The notes under the pieces: generated by a model
Told to the model about the DNA's origin: nothing
Database searches by the model: none
What the model saw: the letters and a program-made list of their open reading frames with translations, nothing else
Program-made: the position numbers and the translations under genes
In this document: piece after piece, positions 11,346 through 22,049 of the stretch
How positions within the stretch are numbered: position 1 is the stretch's first letter
How the letters are laid out: the number at the start of each line of letters is the position of its first letter
Source of the DNA: Prorocentrum cordatum
Lineage: Eukaryota > Sar > Dinophyceae > Prorocentrales > Prorocentraceae
DNA: 64,000 bases
Assembly (NCBI GenBank): GCA_963575745.1
Contig: CAUYUJ010020569.1
Coordinates: 90,269 to 154,268 of the forward strand
Reading direction: 5' to 3'

Positions 11346-11499
11346 GCTACAGCTGCGGATTGGCCTTGCTGGCCAAAACCAATGTTGGCGGTGTACCTTC
11401 ACCGAGGGAATTTGATGCCGATCTCGGTGATGGTGGTCCTATTCGTGCTTCTTCCTAGATGGCCGAACTATTACCACAGCCCGAGTCCAGTGTGGTCTT

Positions 11500-11986
11500 C
11501 CCCCAGTGGAGGCACCCCTCTGTGCTGGTGTTGGTGCCCATTCCTAAGCCTCCAACATCGGCGCCGCCGTCGTCGCCGACCGCACGGCCATCGCCGCCGT
11601 CGTCGACGACGTCGTCCCCAGATCTGTTTTTTTTCAATCCGGGCGACTGTCCTCGATTGATGTCAAGGCCCTGTGGCCGGTGCCGCCGACCCACGACGAC
11701 GACGACCTCGGCAACGATCTGGGCGAATTTCTTGGATTTCGACCCCCTGGGCCCGCTATACGGCCTCCGGACCATTTGGGACCATCAGAAATGGATCCTG
11801 GGCGCAACCCTACCTCTGGGAAAGGGGTCGGGACCTCTGGGGTCGTGGACTGAACAAAATGAAATCGGTTGGTTTCAGGATCGTCGACGCCGTCGTTGCC
11901 GTCGCCTTTCGTCCACGGCGTGGCCGTCGTCGTCATCGTCGACGCGGTTGGCGTCGCTGGCGTCGCTGTCGCTTCGGCGTCGTCGC

Positions 11987-12070
<84 letters not shown>

Positions 12071-12200
12071 TCCCTTCGTCACCGTCTGCGTCGGTGCCGT
12101 CGGCGTCGCAGTTGTCGTGGTTATGTTGTGGCCGCATTCGTCGTCGTCGTGCATCGTTGTTGGTGGTCGAAGTCACCGTAATTTGGCGTCGTCGTGGTCG
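11500..12200. repeat. GTC/GCC trinucleotide tracts
   Basis: Two GTCGTC/GCCGCC-rich blocks (about 11555-11625 and 11885-12090) with simpler flanks. The open frames are poly-Ser, poly-Arg, poly-Val and poly-Asp artefacts. Confidence 0.85.
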
Positions 12201-13282
12201 CGGTTCGTTCGTGGTCGCAGTCGCCACTTTTGTGTCCCAACCCCATCGACAGCGCCGTCTCGAGAAGGGGGCTTTGCCGCTTCGTCTCGAGAAGGGGTGT
12301 TCTACCACCTCAGCACCGTGGCAGAGGTCCGCGGGGTTGTCTCGGAGGGGGGAATGGGGAAAGGGAGGGTGGAAGGCACAGAGGCGGACGGGGATAGAGG
12401 GGGGTGCGGGGGATGGAGGAGGGAGTTGGAATTGGAAAAGTGGAGAGATGAGAGACGATTGTTAAGCGGAGTCGCGTCGGAGGATGCTGTATGCAGGTAG
12501 GCAGGTAATCAGTCGGGGGCGCGTGCTTCCCCTGAGCATTTGAACCTACACTCGCGGGCCCCTCCATGCTGTATAGATGCGCGGGCCGCTTGCCAGAAAC
12601 CTTGAATTTGCATTCATCGTATGCTCGTGCCTGGAGCGATTGAACTAGTGATCGCGATGCCTGAGGCCAGCGCGTGCTGGCTCATGAACTACGGAATTTC
12701 GCAACCGCGCGAAACAGTTATTTGAGGCATCGCGTGATTTGCTTTTGGGGCGACCGTGGGCGAGACCCTAACTGCCCTCTCAAGAGGGCGTGCTAGTGCC
12801 CCTTCAAGCTGCATTACTGTTCGTAAGCTCTTCATAACTTAGCTACTCATGCAATTCACGTTGGTAGTTGCCGTCATCTGGCATGGTGCGACGTGCGTGC
12901 CTCCGCCGGCCATGTCTCGCAGACTGATTTTTCGCCTGGGATCGTAAGCGATATCATGTGCTGAATAGACTTGCCATCGGCGAGGTGCCGATTATGCACC
13001 GATTCCGTGTCACTTGCATTTGCTTCGTTGCCCGAGTCCAGGGTTTATGCATTTGGCTCGGCAGGTTGGGGACAGCCGCGTGCGCTGAGGAACCAGAAGA
13101 TGGAGTATGACCGTGATTCGCGTGTTCCTTGCCCTTTCCTTCTTCCCCCTCTGCTAAGAAACGCAGCGCTGGAGAACAAACATGTTTGCTACTGGCGAGA
13201 CTTCAAGCTGCTTGTGGTGCACTTCCATCCCTCTCTCGGAGCCTCAACTTCGGGCGTGCTCCCATAGGCAGGCCACCCTTCT
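12201..13282. other. unassigned spacer
   Basis: Mixed-composition DNA without a credible ORF. A GAGGGGG tract lies at 12340-12420. 12560-12900 is of moderate GC; I checked it for tRNA-like T-loops and found none. 12960-13280 has short frames only. Confidence 0.4.
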
Positions 13283-13440
13283 TCAGGAGGGGGAAAGCAT
13301 ACAGACACAACTAATCGCCGATTCTCAGGCAACTTTAGAGAACATCTGGGAAGTAGAGGGGAAGGCGCACACCCAGGATCTAGGGAAAATATTGGGAATC
13401 CTGGGAGTTGCGTCTATCTATTTGTGTCCCTGGGCGTCTT
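13283..13440 (+). repeat. 160-bp dispersed repeat (second copy at 14703-14870)
   Basis: Starts AGGAGGGGGAAAGCATACAG and continues with ACACAACTAATCGCCGATTC. The copy at 14703 has the same order of blocks (AGGAGGGAAAGAAACACACAG, then CAATGAATCGTCGATTCCC, GGGAAGT.GAGGGG, TATTTGTGTCCC or TTTGCGTGTCCC). Divergence is substantial, so this is an old interspersed repeat. No coding frame is shared. Confidence 0.6.
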
Positions 13441-13497
13441 CAATTCTGCAGGGCGAGCGCGAGGTTGGGCGATGCCCTCGGCAGGCCTGGCTGCAGC

Positions 13498-13733
13498 GCG
13501 CGTGCCGTGTCCGCCACCTCCGAGGGGGTCCGTCGAGCCTCGGGGTCGTGTCGCAGTCCGAGTGTAGCCCCTGATGCCGTGCGTCACGTTCTTGTATTGC
13601 GAAGGCCTCACGGACGGTGCGGCCGACCCTGCTCGCTGGGACGAAGGGGGGGTGGAGGAGGAGGAGAAAGAGGAGGAGGAGGAGGAGGAGGAGAAGGCGG
13701 AGGAGGCGGAGGAGGCGGAGGAGGAGGCGGAGG

Positions 13734-13769
<36 letters not shown>

Positions 13770-13958
13770 AGGAGCAGGAGGAGGAGGAGGAGGAGGAGGA
13801 GGAGGAGGAGGAGGAGGAGGAGGAGGAGGAGGAGGAGAGCAAGGGGAGCGAGCGGCGATTGCGTGCCGCGTCCGCCACCTGTGAGGGGGCTCCCTTGAGC
13901 CTCAGTGTCGTGTTGTAGTCCAAGTAGCTCTTGATGCGCGTGCATCACTTTCGTATAT
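13498..13958. repeat. 100-bp direct repeats flanking a GGA microsatellite
   Basis: Units at 13498-13598 and 13857-13958 share GTGCCG.GTCCGCCACCT, GAGCCTC.G.GTCGTGT and GTAGTCC-like blocks at about 80% identity. Between them is an almost pure GGA/GGAGCA tract (13650-13845). The microsatellite probably expanded inside a duplicated unit. Confidence 0.65.
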
Positions 13959-14439
13959 TATCTGGGGTACTCTCGCTTGTGGGCGCTCCCCACCCGGAGC
14001 GGCGAGAACGCGACGCCTGCCGGCCCGAGGCGTGAGTTGCCGCGAGCCACTCCTCGAGGCAGGCTTTGCTGACCTGCTGGCTTCTGTCCGCCCCCGTGCC
14101 GGAGATTTGCACAGCTGCCCCGGCGACCTGCTTGTCCAACGTGCACAGGGAAGGCGAAGAAAAGGAGGAGGAGGAGGAACAGGACACAAGCGGTGGCCGC
14201 CGTGCTGGCGGACGAGCTGGCGTGATAGGTGCGCCGGCGGGTCGCGCTGCTCAACACCAAGCTCGCCGTGCTCGGGTAGTTCGGAGCCTGGCAAGCGCAC
14301 AGACTGGTTGCGGCATACGAAGAGGCAGAGCGATCACACACACACACACACAGCAAGGAGGACAAGTCGTTTTGGCGGATGACCCAACCATTTGCAGTTG
14401 CGAGTACCGCGCTTGTAAATATCGCGTTCAGTGGAGGTC

Positions 14440-15760
14440 CCTACGGGGCCACGAATCGTGAGAGAGGTGTGTGCCGACATGGTATTCGGGGCGCACGCGA
14501 GCCTTGCTATTCGTGTTTTCGGTGAGGCTCCTTGTGGGACCACGAAGCGTGCAGCGCGTGTGCCGAAGTCGGCCAGTGGGGGTCTTCGGCGAGCCCCCGT
14601 CATGGAGCCACGAAGCATGCGATGGGGTGTGCAGGTGGGCAGGGGCCCGCATGCGCCCCCCTCCCCCCCCCCTCCCTGAGGGTTTCGGAGGGGCTTTCTG
14701 CGGGGCCACGAAACTCAGGAGGGAAAGAAACACACAGACACAATGAATCGTCGATTCCCAGAAAATGTGGAGCAATATGGGAAGTGGGGGGAAGACAAAA
14801 ATCCAGAACATATGGGAAAATATGGGGAATCTGGTTATTTGTGATTATTTATTTGCGTGTCCCAGTCCCCCTTCAGAAGCATGTGAGGGCTGTGTGTGGA
14901 CGTGGGCGGGGATCCGCGTGCGCAGCCCCAGTCTTGGGGGCCGAGGCGGAGCCCCCCCCCTCCTTGTTGGGCCACGGAGCGTGCGAGAGTGGTCCCGAGC
15001 TGGGCAGGAACCGCACGATCCCCCCCCCCCACTTGAGGCCGTCAGTGGAGCTCCCTGCGGGGCCACGACACGTTGGAGGTGTGCCGAAATGGGGAGGGGG
15101 CAAGAACAGCATGCGACCCCCCATCCTGTGGGTTTCGGTGGAGCTCCCTGTGGGGCCGCGAAACGCATGAGGTGTGTGCGCGCGCGCGTGTGTGTATGTG
15201 TGTGTGTGTGTGCGTCTGTGTGTGGGCGTGTGTGTGTGTGTGTAACTGTGTGTGTGTGTGTGTGTGCGTGTCTGCGTGTCTGCGTGTCTGTGTGTGTGTG
15301 TGTGTCTGTGTGTCTGTGTGTCTGCGTGTCTGTGTGTCTGTGTGTCTGTGTGTCTGTGTGTCTGTGTGTCTGTGTGTCTGTGTGTCTGTGTGTCTGTGTG
15401 TCTGTGTGCGTGTGTGTATGTTTGCGTGTGTTTGTGTGTATGTGTATGTGTGTCTGTATATGTGCCGAAATGGGCGGGCGACGGCGGGGGACCTCCCTCA
15501 TGGAGGTTTCGGTGGAGCTTCGCGCGGGGCCACGACACGTTCGAGGGCTGTCAGCATTTGCGGGGGACCGCACGCGAGGGAGTGGCATGCGCAACTCCTT
15601 TCCCGTGGGTTGCGGTGGAACTCATTGTGAGGCCACAGGACCTGCACGGGGTGTGCCAGAATTGGCCAAGAAAACCGCATGCGGCTTCGGTGGAGCTGTC
15701 TAAGGGGCCACGAAAACGTGTAAGGTATGCGCCAGAATTAACATGCGGACGGCCGAGGCA
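14440..15760 (+). repeat. degenerate 100-bp tandem repeat interrupted by a TGTGTCTG microsatellite
   Basis: About ten copies of a unit containing TTTCGGTGGAGCTCC, then TG.GGGGCCACGAAACG, then GTGTGCCGAAATGGG. The centre (15175-15460) is a (TG)n / TGTGTCTG tract. The same unit appears in reverse orientation at about 19775-19900 (GAGCTCCACCGA and CCATTTCGGCACACC). Long plus-strand frames here are repeat read-through. Confidence 0.7.
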
Positions 15761-15879
15761 CGGGTGAGGGCTGGGGGGGGCAGCGCGAGGAACGGCAGAA
15801 AGAGTTGACGCGGGGCGCCGTCCTTTCAGCACGTAACCCAAGACTACAGGATTGTTGGACAAAGAAGGGACGGAGGGGG

Positions 15880-16085
15880 CGGCGGCGGCGAAGGTGAGGG
15901 AGGGGAGGAGGAGGAGGAGGAGGAGGAGGAGGAGGAGGAGGAGGAGGAGGAGGAGTTCTGTCCTTCCTTTCCCCCCTTCTCAGAGGGGAGGAGGAGGGGG
16001 AGGAGGAGGAGGGGGAGGAGGAGGAGGAGGAGGAGGAAGAGGAGGAGGAGGGGGAGGAGTTCTGTCCTTCCTTTCCCCCCTTCTC
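15880..16085. repeat. GGA microsatellite with an internal duplication
   Basis: GGA/GGGGGAGGA runs, with TTCTGTCCTTCCTTTCCCCC repeated at about 15956 and 16058, showing duplication of a 100-bp block. Confidence 0.85.
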
Positions 16086-16200
16086 AGGGTGCAAGGGGAC
16101 GGAGATACCCCGCCCCTGGGAGGGTCTGCCGTTTCATTGTTATGTTCTCCACTGCAGCGGCTTGCGTTGCCCCAGGGAAATTGCCCCTTGGGCGGGGGGG

Positions 16201-16368
16201 TCACCACCCACCAAACCACCCCAACCCAACCCGAAGCCCTCAATTTGCCCTCCATTTCCAGTGGGGGGGGGTCGGGAAATATTGAAAAAACACAGATGGA
16301 ACCCTTACCTCCCCCAACCCGAAATTCGGGTCTTCGGGTTGGGTTGGGGTGGTCTGGTAGGTAGTCAG
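16201..16368. mobile_element. MITE-like inverted-repeat element, family 2 copy 1
   Basis: Inverted ends: the left arm runs CACCACCCACCA to CCCCAACCCAACCCGAAG (to 16236), and the right arm begins CTTCGGGTTGGGTTGGGG at 16332 and ends GGTAGGTAGTCAG at 16368. The inner 22 bp of the arms match perfectly. There is no ORF inside. A second copy with the same ends lies at 59331-59504, which argues for a mobile family rather than a chance hairpin. Confidence 0.75.
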
Positions 16369-18011
16369 TATGGCCCGAGCGCCGTTAGTTCACAGCTCCG
16401 GAGGAGGAACAGAGAGGAGGGAGGGCGAGGACGAGGAAGAGGCGCGCCCCCCCTCGGGGCGCCGCTGCAGAAGGACCCGTACAGCGACGACCCCCACGAC
16501 CGCCACCCTGGGCTGATCTTCCACAACAACAAGGCGAGCCCGTGCGACCCGTGCTGGGTTCGTCCACACAAGCATCGAGGGACAGGGAGTGGCACAAGCA
16601 TGCTTTCTCTGCGCGCCTCTCGGACTTCTGGGGTCGTCGCCGGAGCCCCGTGGTGGCGCCTCTGGCGCCGCTCCCAGCGCTCTCCGCGCGCCCCGGAGGG
16701 GTTTCCAGCGCAGATCCGAAAAACCACGCGGATTTCCGGAGACTCGTGTTTACGCAGCTCTTGTTTCCATACAGGGTAGCGGACGGGAAGTACAGTCAAG
16801 ACGTTGACCCATCGCTCGCAGAAGGCAGGCTTTTTTTTACCCGCCGGTTCAAATGTATTTCAATCGCTTGTCTATTCAGTAATCGAAGGGGTATGCGGAA
16901 AAGCCAATCTACGTCCAACGTCTGCGTAGTTACTTCCATGTGTCGACACACCTGGTCCGAACGATGTACAGGGGGTCGATGTTCCCGAGCTCCTGCCGTG
17001 GTTGTTTCTCTAGTGTTCATCGCGCACCAGGGCGCCCTGGGGGCCAAAGAGGGGCCTTGTTCCTCGTATGGCCGCACGTTTTGGAGCTCGGGGGGCAGTG
17101 CAGGCCCCTCAAGGGACAATTTCCCTCACACCTGGTTGGCCCTCCTGCAAGCGCCCTCCTTCATGGGAGGGGGAAGGAGACGAGGACGTCTACATCGTCG
17201 TATTTGAGTTTTGTTTCCGAGTTTCTGTGGTTCTTGCGACCACGGCTGGACGCAGCCCCCCCCTGAAGGAGTCCAGGGAGTACTTTTGAGCAGATTTTGC
17301 TTCAGGATCAAGAGGGGGCCCTGCGGCGTAGACGGGATGAAGAAGAGACTCGCGGGCGGCAGTCTTGAATGCTTTTGCAGTGTTCGAGCCTCCAGAGGTT
17401 TGCTTCTTTTTCTTGTCTAGTGGAGGAGGGTCGAGAGGGCCGAAGAGTCGATGAAACCAACAGGGACAAAGACTGTACTGACAGCAGTTCCTGTATGGTT
17501 GGGACGTGCCATCGGTTCCGTGTCGGGCGCGATCCGTTTGGAGGCGAAGGGGCAGCAGTTGCTCATCTCGAACAACAAGTTGTTATACGACGCGTGGGGG
17601 CATGCCCCCCGTCTTTGGTCTCCTCCTCACCTCTTCCCCACATATCAAAATAGAACTCCTCATCCTTCCCTTCTTTTGGATAGCATCAGTAATTTTCAAA
17701 ACACACCGGGGACTGCTGCAACCTCCCGACTCATCTTGGACGCATTACCAAGTATGCTAAGAACGAACACTTTGTCGCAACCGTCGTCCTCCTCCATCTC
17801 GATCAAGTTCGCTCCCGGGTTCTATCTTTGAGTTCCCCCCGCTGTACTGCGATTTCATTTCTGAGCTTCGCGCCGTCCCCGCCGAGATCCCGTTTGCGTG
17901 GGCTCTTGGGATCGGCGCTGAGCGAGCGGTGGCTCGTGGCCGAGGGGCCCCTTGCCGCCGTCCGTGGCTGTGTGCGCCTCGCGCGACGCACTCCTTCAGG
18001 CTGCGTGCGTC
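16369..18011. other. unassigned region with a dispersed GC repeat at 16640-16790
   Basis: 16640-16790 is homologous to 37195-37345 (GCGCC blocks, CCGCGCGCC..GGAGGGG, TCCAGCGC.GATCCGA, CGCGGA.TTCCG, GTGTTTA). Further right, a plus-strand frame from 17451 reads MKPTGTKTVLTAVPVWLGRA, while the minus strand at 17700-17805 reads MEEDDGCDKVFVLSILGNAS. Either could be an exon and I cannot choose between them. Confidence 0.35.
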
Positions 18012-18170
18012 AAGTCGGGCATGTCCTTCTGCAGGAGGAATGTGGAAACATAGTCAACACATTGTATGGGCACGTTCTTATTTGCGTATGCCTGAGCATG
18101 TTTATCTCATGGTTTGACCATGTTTTGTCTGCCGTCCAACGATCCGCCTCTAGGAGGGCAGGCCCGACCT
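18012..18170. mobile_element. MITE-like element, family 1 copy 3
   Basis: The left end AAGTCGGGCATGTCC with TTCTGCAGGAGGA (18012) and the right end TCTAGGAGGGCAGGCCCGACCT (to 18170) form an inverted pair with the same outline as the copies at 11153 and 60331. It is more diverged than copy 1 and has no ORF. Confidence 0.55.
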
Positions 18171-18484
18171 AAGGCTGCGCGCTCCTCTTCCATCGCCGAT
18201 TCCCGCTCGACGTCTCCCTCCCATGAGCTGCCCCACCCCCTACACCCCCACCTAGTTACAGTCGAGCTTGATTCGTAGGTCGGCCCTGTTCAAGCACGGG
18301 TACACTTGTGTCCCGTGTTTCGCGACCCCATGCCTTTACAATCCTGTTTGTGGCGATGTGGACCCCAGATGGGTCTCGCGTCCCTTCGCGTGTCCTCTTC
18401 ATGCAAAATCGACACGATTCATATTTCCATGAGCTGGTCCCCCCTATCGCGCCCAGCTGCCACGGGGGCGGTGTAGCAGGACAT

Positions 18485-18935
18485 GCGAAGGAGGAGTGCG
18501 GAGGAGGAGGAGGAGAGGAGGAGGAGGAGGAGGAGGAAAAGGAGGAGGAGAAGGAGCAGGAAGAGAAGGAGGAGGAGGAGGAGAAGAGAGGAGGAGGAGA
18601 GGAGAGGAGGAGGAGGAAGGAGGAGAGGGAGGAGGAGGAGGGAGGAGAGGAGGAGTAGGAGGAGGGAGGAGGAGGAGAAGGAGAGGAGGAGGAGCAGGAG
18701 GAGGAGGAGGAGGTGCCCCTCATCGTGTCCCCGGGTCCGCCCTCCCCCGCCCCTCCCCGCTCCGAGCCCTGCAACGCGGAGCTGCCCATCGAGCTCATGA
18801 TGGACGCGCGGCTCCGCCGGACAGATCGGAGCGTCGGGCGCGTGTGGGGAACGTTTTCCTCGATGGTGTAGCCAGGAGGAGGAGGAGGAGGAGGAGAGAG
18901 GAGGAGGAGGAGGGAGGAGGAGGAGTGCGGGCCAC
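18485..18935. repeat. GGA microsatellite tracts
   Basis: GGA/GAA-rich runs at 18485-18720 and 18868-18930, separated by about 150 bp of ordinary DNA. All frames translate to Glu/Arg/Gly or Ser/Leu strings. Confidence 0.85.
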
Positions 18936-18959
18936 ACGTTTAGCACAGGTTATACATAC

Positions 18960-19610
18960 ATATATGTCGGCGGTGCGCCGTGGCACGAACCCCCCCCCCC
19001 CCGCACTACCGGGGGGTTTCGTGCACTACCGGGGGGTTTCGTGCAGCCCGCACCGGGTGCCGCCAGCAGCTTAGAACACCCCCCCTTGCCGCTTTACCGG
19101 GGGGGGTCGTGCAGGCCGCATTGGGTCCTCCCCTGTCGCTTCACCGGGGGGGTTCGTGCAGGCCGCACTGCGTCTACTTGGGCTCCCCCCCCCTGTGGGA
19201 GTGGGGGGGTGGGAGTGGGGGGTGGGTTGGGGGGGGGGCAGGGGGGCGGTTGGGAAGGGTAGCTCCCTGTCGAAGTGTGGCGTGTGCTCGCCTTGTGTTC
19301 TCTATTCGCGTCTGCTCGCCTTTTTTCCGCCGCAGCCTCTCGTATTATGACTCGTGGCCACAATACGAGAGGCTGCGGCGCAACTCCCGAGAGCCGCTGT
19401 GGGGGGTCGACGGCACGGCCGCGTAGAGAAGAACAGTGCCGCCGTGTTCCGGCACGGCCCTGGGATGCAATGCCGCCGCCGTGTTCCGGCCCGTCCTGGT
19501 AAGATTCGCGCGTCGGGGTTGGGGTTCGCGCGTGCCGGGAGCGCGCCGCTTACGGAGGGGTTGCGTCATCACCGGGGGGTTTCGTGCAGCCTACCAGCCC
19601 AGAGGCTCGT
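18960..19610 (+). repeat. 650-bp dispersed unit, copy 1 (copy 2 at 34780-35412)
   Basis: The two copies share the same order of blocks over about 630 bp: TGCGCCGTGGCACGAACCCC, several ACCGGGGGG.TTCGTGCAG motifs, a G-run, GTCGAAGTGTGGCGTGTGC, a strong hairpin (19328-19380), and GTGTTCCGGC twice. Identity is high except in C/G runs. No frame is conserved in a convincing way. The repeated ACCGGGGGG.TTCGTGCAG core suggests a nested minisatellite inside a larger transposed or duplicated unit. Confidence 0.8.
19328..19380. other. 19-bp perfect hairpin in the dispersed unit
   Basis: Arms 19328-19346 and 19362-19380 pair perfectly (CGCCGCAGCCTCTCGTATT with its complement) around a 15-nt loop. In the other copy (35149-35201) the T-A pair at 19343/19365 has become C-G, keeping the pairing, and the stem grows to 24 bp. 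This change suggests selection on, or replication through, the folded form. Confidence 0.7.
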
Positions 19611-19614
19611 TTCT

Positions 19615-19775
19615 GACAATTTTTTGTAAGTTGAGTTTGTTTTGTAAGATCTTGATATTTTTAAAACTTGATAATTGTTTATCATTTGCTAGATAAAAAC
19701 ATAATAAACAATATATAATTCATATTTTATTTGATCTCTGCTATGTTGAGTTTACATATGTTCAAGCTTAGCTCA
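19615..19775. other. AT-rich island
   Basis: An island of very low GC (TTTTGTAAG repeats, AATAATTGTTTATCATTTGC) in GC-rich DNA, directly after the 650-bp unit. A similar AT-rich island (34525-34660) precedes the other copy. No gene is visible. Confidence 0.5.
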
Positions 19776-19947
19776 AGGCTCGTGGCCTCATAGGGAGCTC
19801 CACCGAAGGCCCGAGCGGCAGCGTCCGCATGGCGCCACCGCCCCATTTCGGCACACCCCTCACACGCTTGGTGGCCCAATGGGGAGCTCCACCGATCGCC
19901 CGACAGCCTTTGGGGGCGGGGTTGGGGCTGGCAGCCGCTGGCCCAAG

Positions 19948-20700
19948 ATGGCGGCGCTGGACGCCTTCACCGTGCAAGGCACGGCCATCCGCGACGCGGC
20001 CGCCGTCGAGGCGAACCGCGATGTGGATGTGGCCTTCTGCTTGGGGCAAGCGCAACCGAAACGTCCAAGGAGGGGGCGGCGCGTGCCCAAGAATCGCGGC
20101 GATTCTCGGGCACGCGCCGAAAGGAGGAGGAGGAGCAGGAGGAGGAGGAGGAGGAGGAAGGGGGAGGAGAAGAAGGAGGAAGAGAAGGAGGAGGAGGCGA
20201 GGAGAAGGAGAAGGAGGAGGAGGAAGGAGGAGGAGGAGGAGGGAAGGAGGAGGGGGAGGAGGAGAAGGAGGAGGGGGAGGAGGAGGAGGAGGAGGAGGAG
20301 GAGGAGGAGGAGGAGGAGGAGGAGCCGCCCCCCATTGAGCCAGGTCGACATCGAGAACGGGGTACACTTCATTGCGGAGGCCGCGGCGGCAGCCGGCCTG
20401 GCCGCGAGGACGGCCACTTGGGTCCTGGAGGCGTTCCACAGCGCGCTGAGGCCCCCAGGGCCCTTGTCGCCCTTGTCGTTTTTTTGTCGAGTTCCAGCTG
20501 CGTCTTGCGCGTGGGCACGGCCAAGCGCAAGGTGCAGCTGGAATTCGACGAAAGCCGCGTCGTTGCCCGCCCTCCCCCCCCCCCCATAGGCTGGCGCAGT
20601 CCATCAAGCAGAAAGGCCTGTTGTTCCTGAGGCCGCCGCACGACAAGTGGCGACGGCTCTGCTTGGAGCAAAAAGAAGGGGAGAGAAGGCGATGGGGAGT
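19948..20700 (+). CDS. possible multi-exon gene, HU-like segment
   Basis: Protein-like pieces in order: from the ATG at 19948, MAALDAFTVQGTAIRDAAAV and about 20 more residues; a GGA microsatellite (20110-20330) that probably belongs to an intron; then 20340-20455 reading VDIENGVHFIAEAAAAAGLA and VLEAFHSAL; then GTAKRKVQLEFDESR (about 20516-20562) and LAQSIKQKGLLFLRPP (about 20588-20640). The second piece has the spacing of the N-terminal helices of bacterial HU-type DNA-binding proteins, which dinoflagellates do carry, but the conserved beta-arm is not visible. Exon borders are not fixed. It could equally be an unrelated repeat-borne ORF. Confidence 0.35.
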
Positions 20701-21880
20701 AGGGAAGATGAAAGGAGGAAGGAGCGGTGGATTGGGTTAGGCAGGTAGACGGGGAAAAGGGGTGAGTGGGTAGGAGGGGGGAGGGAGGGAGGGAGGGAGG
20801 GAGGGAGGAGGGAAGCAGACAGAGGGAGAAGAAGGAGGAAGAGTCTCTAACTGCTCAGGGAAGCAGACAGAGGGAGAAGAAGGAGGACAGAGGGAGCAGA
20901 CAGAAGAAGAGGGAAGCAGACAGAGGGAGGCTCTAACAGGAGGGGGACGGCCTGTTCCCCAGGGGCCCCCGCCAAGGAGGCCGAGAGGAGGGGGGGAGGG
21001 AGGAAGGAAGAGCTCAAACGATCGCCGATCCTCCTTCGCGCCATCCCTCTCCCGCATCCCTCCATCCTGCCCTCATCAACCCTCTCCTCATCCATCCTTC
21101 CTTCATTTCTCCCTCCATCCCTCCCCCCTCCCTCCTCCCTCCTCTCCCTCTCCCCGTTCTCCGTCAGCCTGCGCTCGAGCGGAGCGCCCCCCCATCAGCC
21201 CAGGTTCGAGAACGACTCGCCGTCCGACCCGCAGGCCCGTCCTGCGGAGGGGCCGCGCACGCCGCTCGGAGAGGGAGGATGGAGATGAGGAGAATGAGAA
21301 TGAGGGGGAGGAGGAGGTGGAGAAGGACGAGAACCAGGAGGAAGGCAACGAGGAAGGAGAGGAGAGTAAGTAGAAGAAGGAGGAAAGGAAAATGAGAAGG
21401 AGGAGGAGGATCACGAGGAGGGAGGAGAAGGAGAATGAGGAATTGCAGATGAGGAGGAGGAGAAGGAGGAGGAGGACCTCGACTTCCATGAAATGCCTGA
21501 ACAAAAAACAACAAAAAAACAATCCAGGAATCAAATGAGAAAAAAAAAAAACAAAAAAAAATCCTGGAAACAAATCTGAACAATTCCTGAAGCTCCCCAG
21601 GAACCTCGGCCACTGAAGAAATACGAGGGGACGAAACAAGTACCACGGAATCCTGGTACGTTCCTCCTTCTCCTCCTCCTCCTCCACCTCCTCTCAGGGA
21701 CTCCTGGTACTTCCCTCCTCCTCCTCCTCCTCCTCCTCCTCCTCTTCCTCCTCCGCCTCCGCATGAGAAGAACAAGTAACAGGGACTCTTGGTACTTTCC
21801 TCCTGCTCCTCCTCATGAGACGAAAAAGTACCGTGGACTCCTGGTACTTTCATCCCCCTCCTCCCTCCTCCTCCGCATCC
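20701..21880. repeat. GGGA/GGA tracts and a GTACC..GGTAC hairpin motif
   Basis: 20760-21160 is GGGAGGGA and GAGGAAG repeat with two copies of AGGGAAGCAGACAGAGGGAG; 21270-21490 and 21660-21880 are GGA/TCC runs. Within the right part a short motif, AAGTACC.(T)GGACTCCTGGTAC, recurs at about 21640, 21692, 21774 and 21826, each able to form a small hairpin. Its reverse complement recurs at 27990-28030 beside another GGA tract. No gene is supported. Confidence 0.6.
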
Positions 21881-21996
21881 TCATCCCCCCTACCGGTGAC
21901 CAGGGGCGCTCTCGCAATTCATTAGAGATGGGGCTCCATCGGAAACCCTATTCAAATTCAAGGGCCCGACTTAAGAATTCTAGCTCATCCTTTTCT

Positions 21997-22020
21997 TCCG
22001 TTGCCATATTTTGGCTCAAG
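21997..22020 (+). other. relict dinoflagellate spliced leader (SL)
   Basis: This 24-nt string ends TTTTGGCTCAAG and starts TCCGTTGCCA. It equals the 22-nt DinoSL with one substitution (A to T at position 6) and a 2-nt AT insertion. It lies 30 nt before the first ATG of the 22050 ORF. Relict SLs in genomic DNA are taken as marks of retroposed trans-spliced mRNA. Confidence 0.8.
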
Positions 22021-22049
22021 CTTGTTTTGTTTTTCTCGTGGTCCCAACC

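Noticed and set aside
12560-12900. tRNA candidate in moderate-GC DNA
   Set aside because: No T-loop GGTTCRA box or acceptor-stem pairing could be found.
13414-13948. Poly-Leu or poly-Ser ORFs that look like membrane or Ser-rich proteins
   Set aside because: GGA/TCC microsatellite frames; the same occurs at 18.5, 20.2, 28.8 and 60.1 kb.
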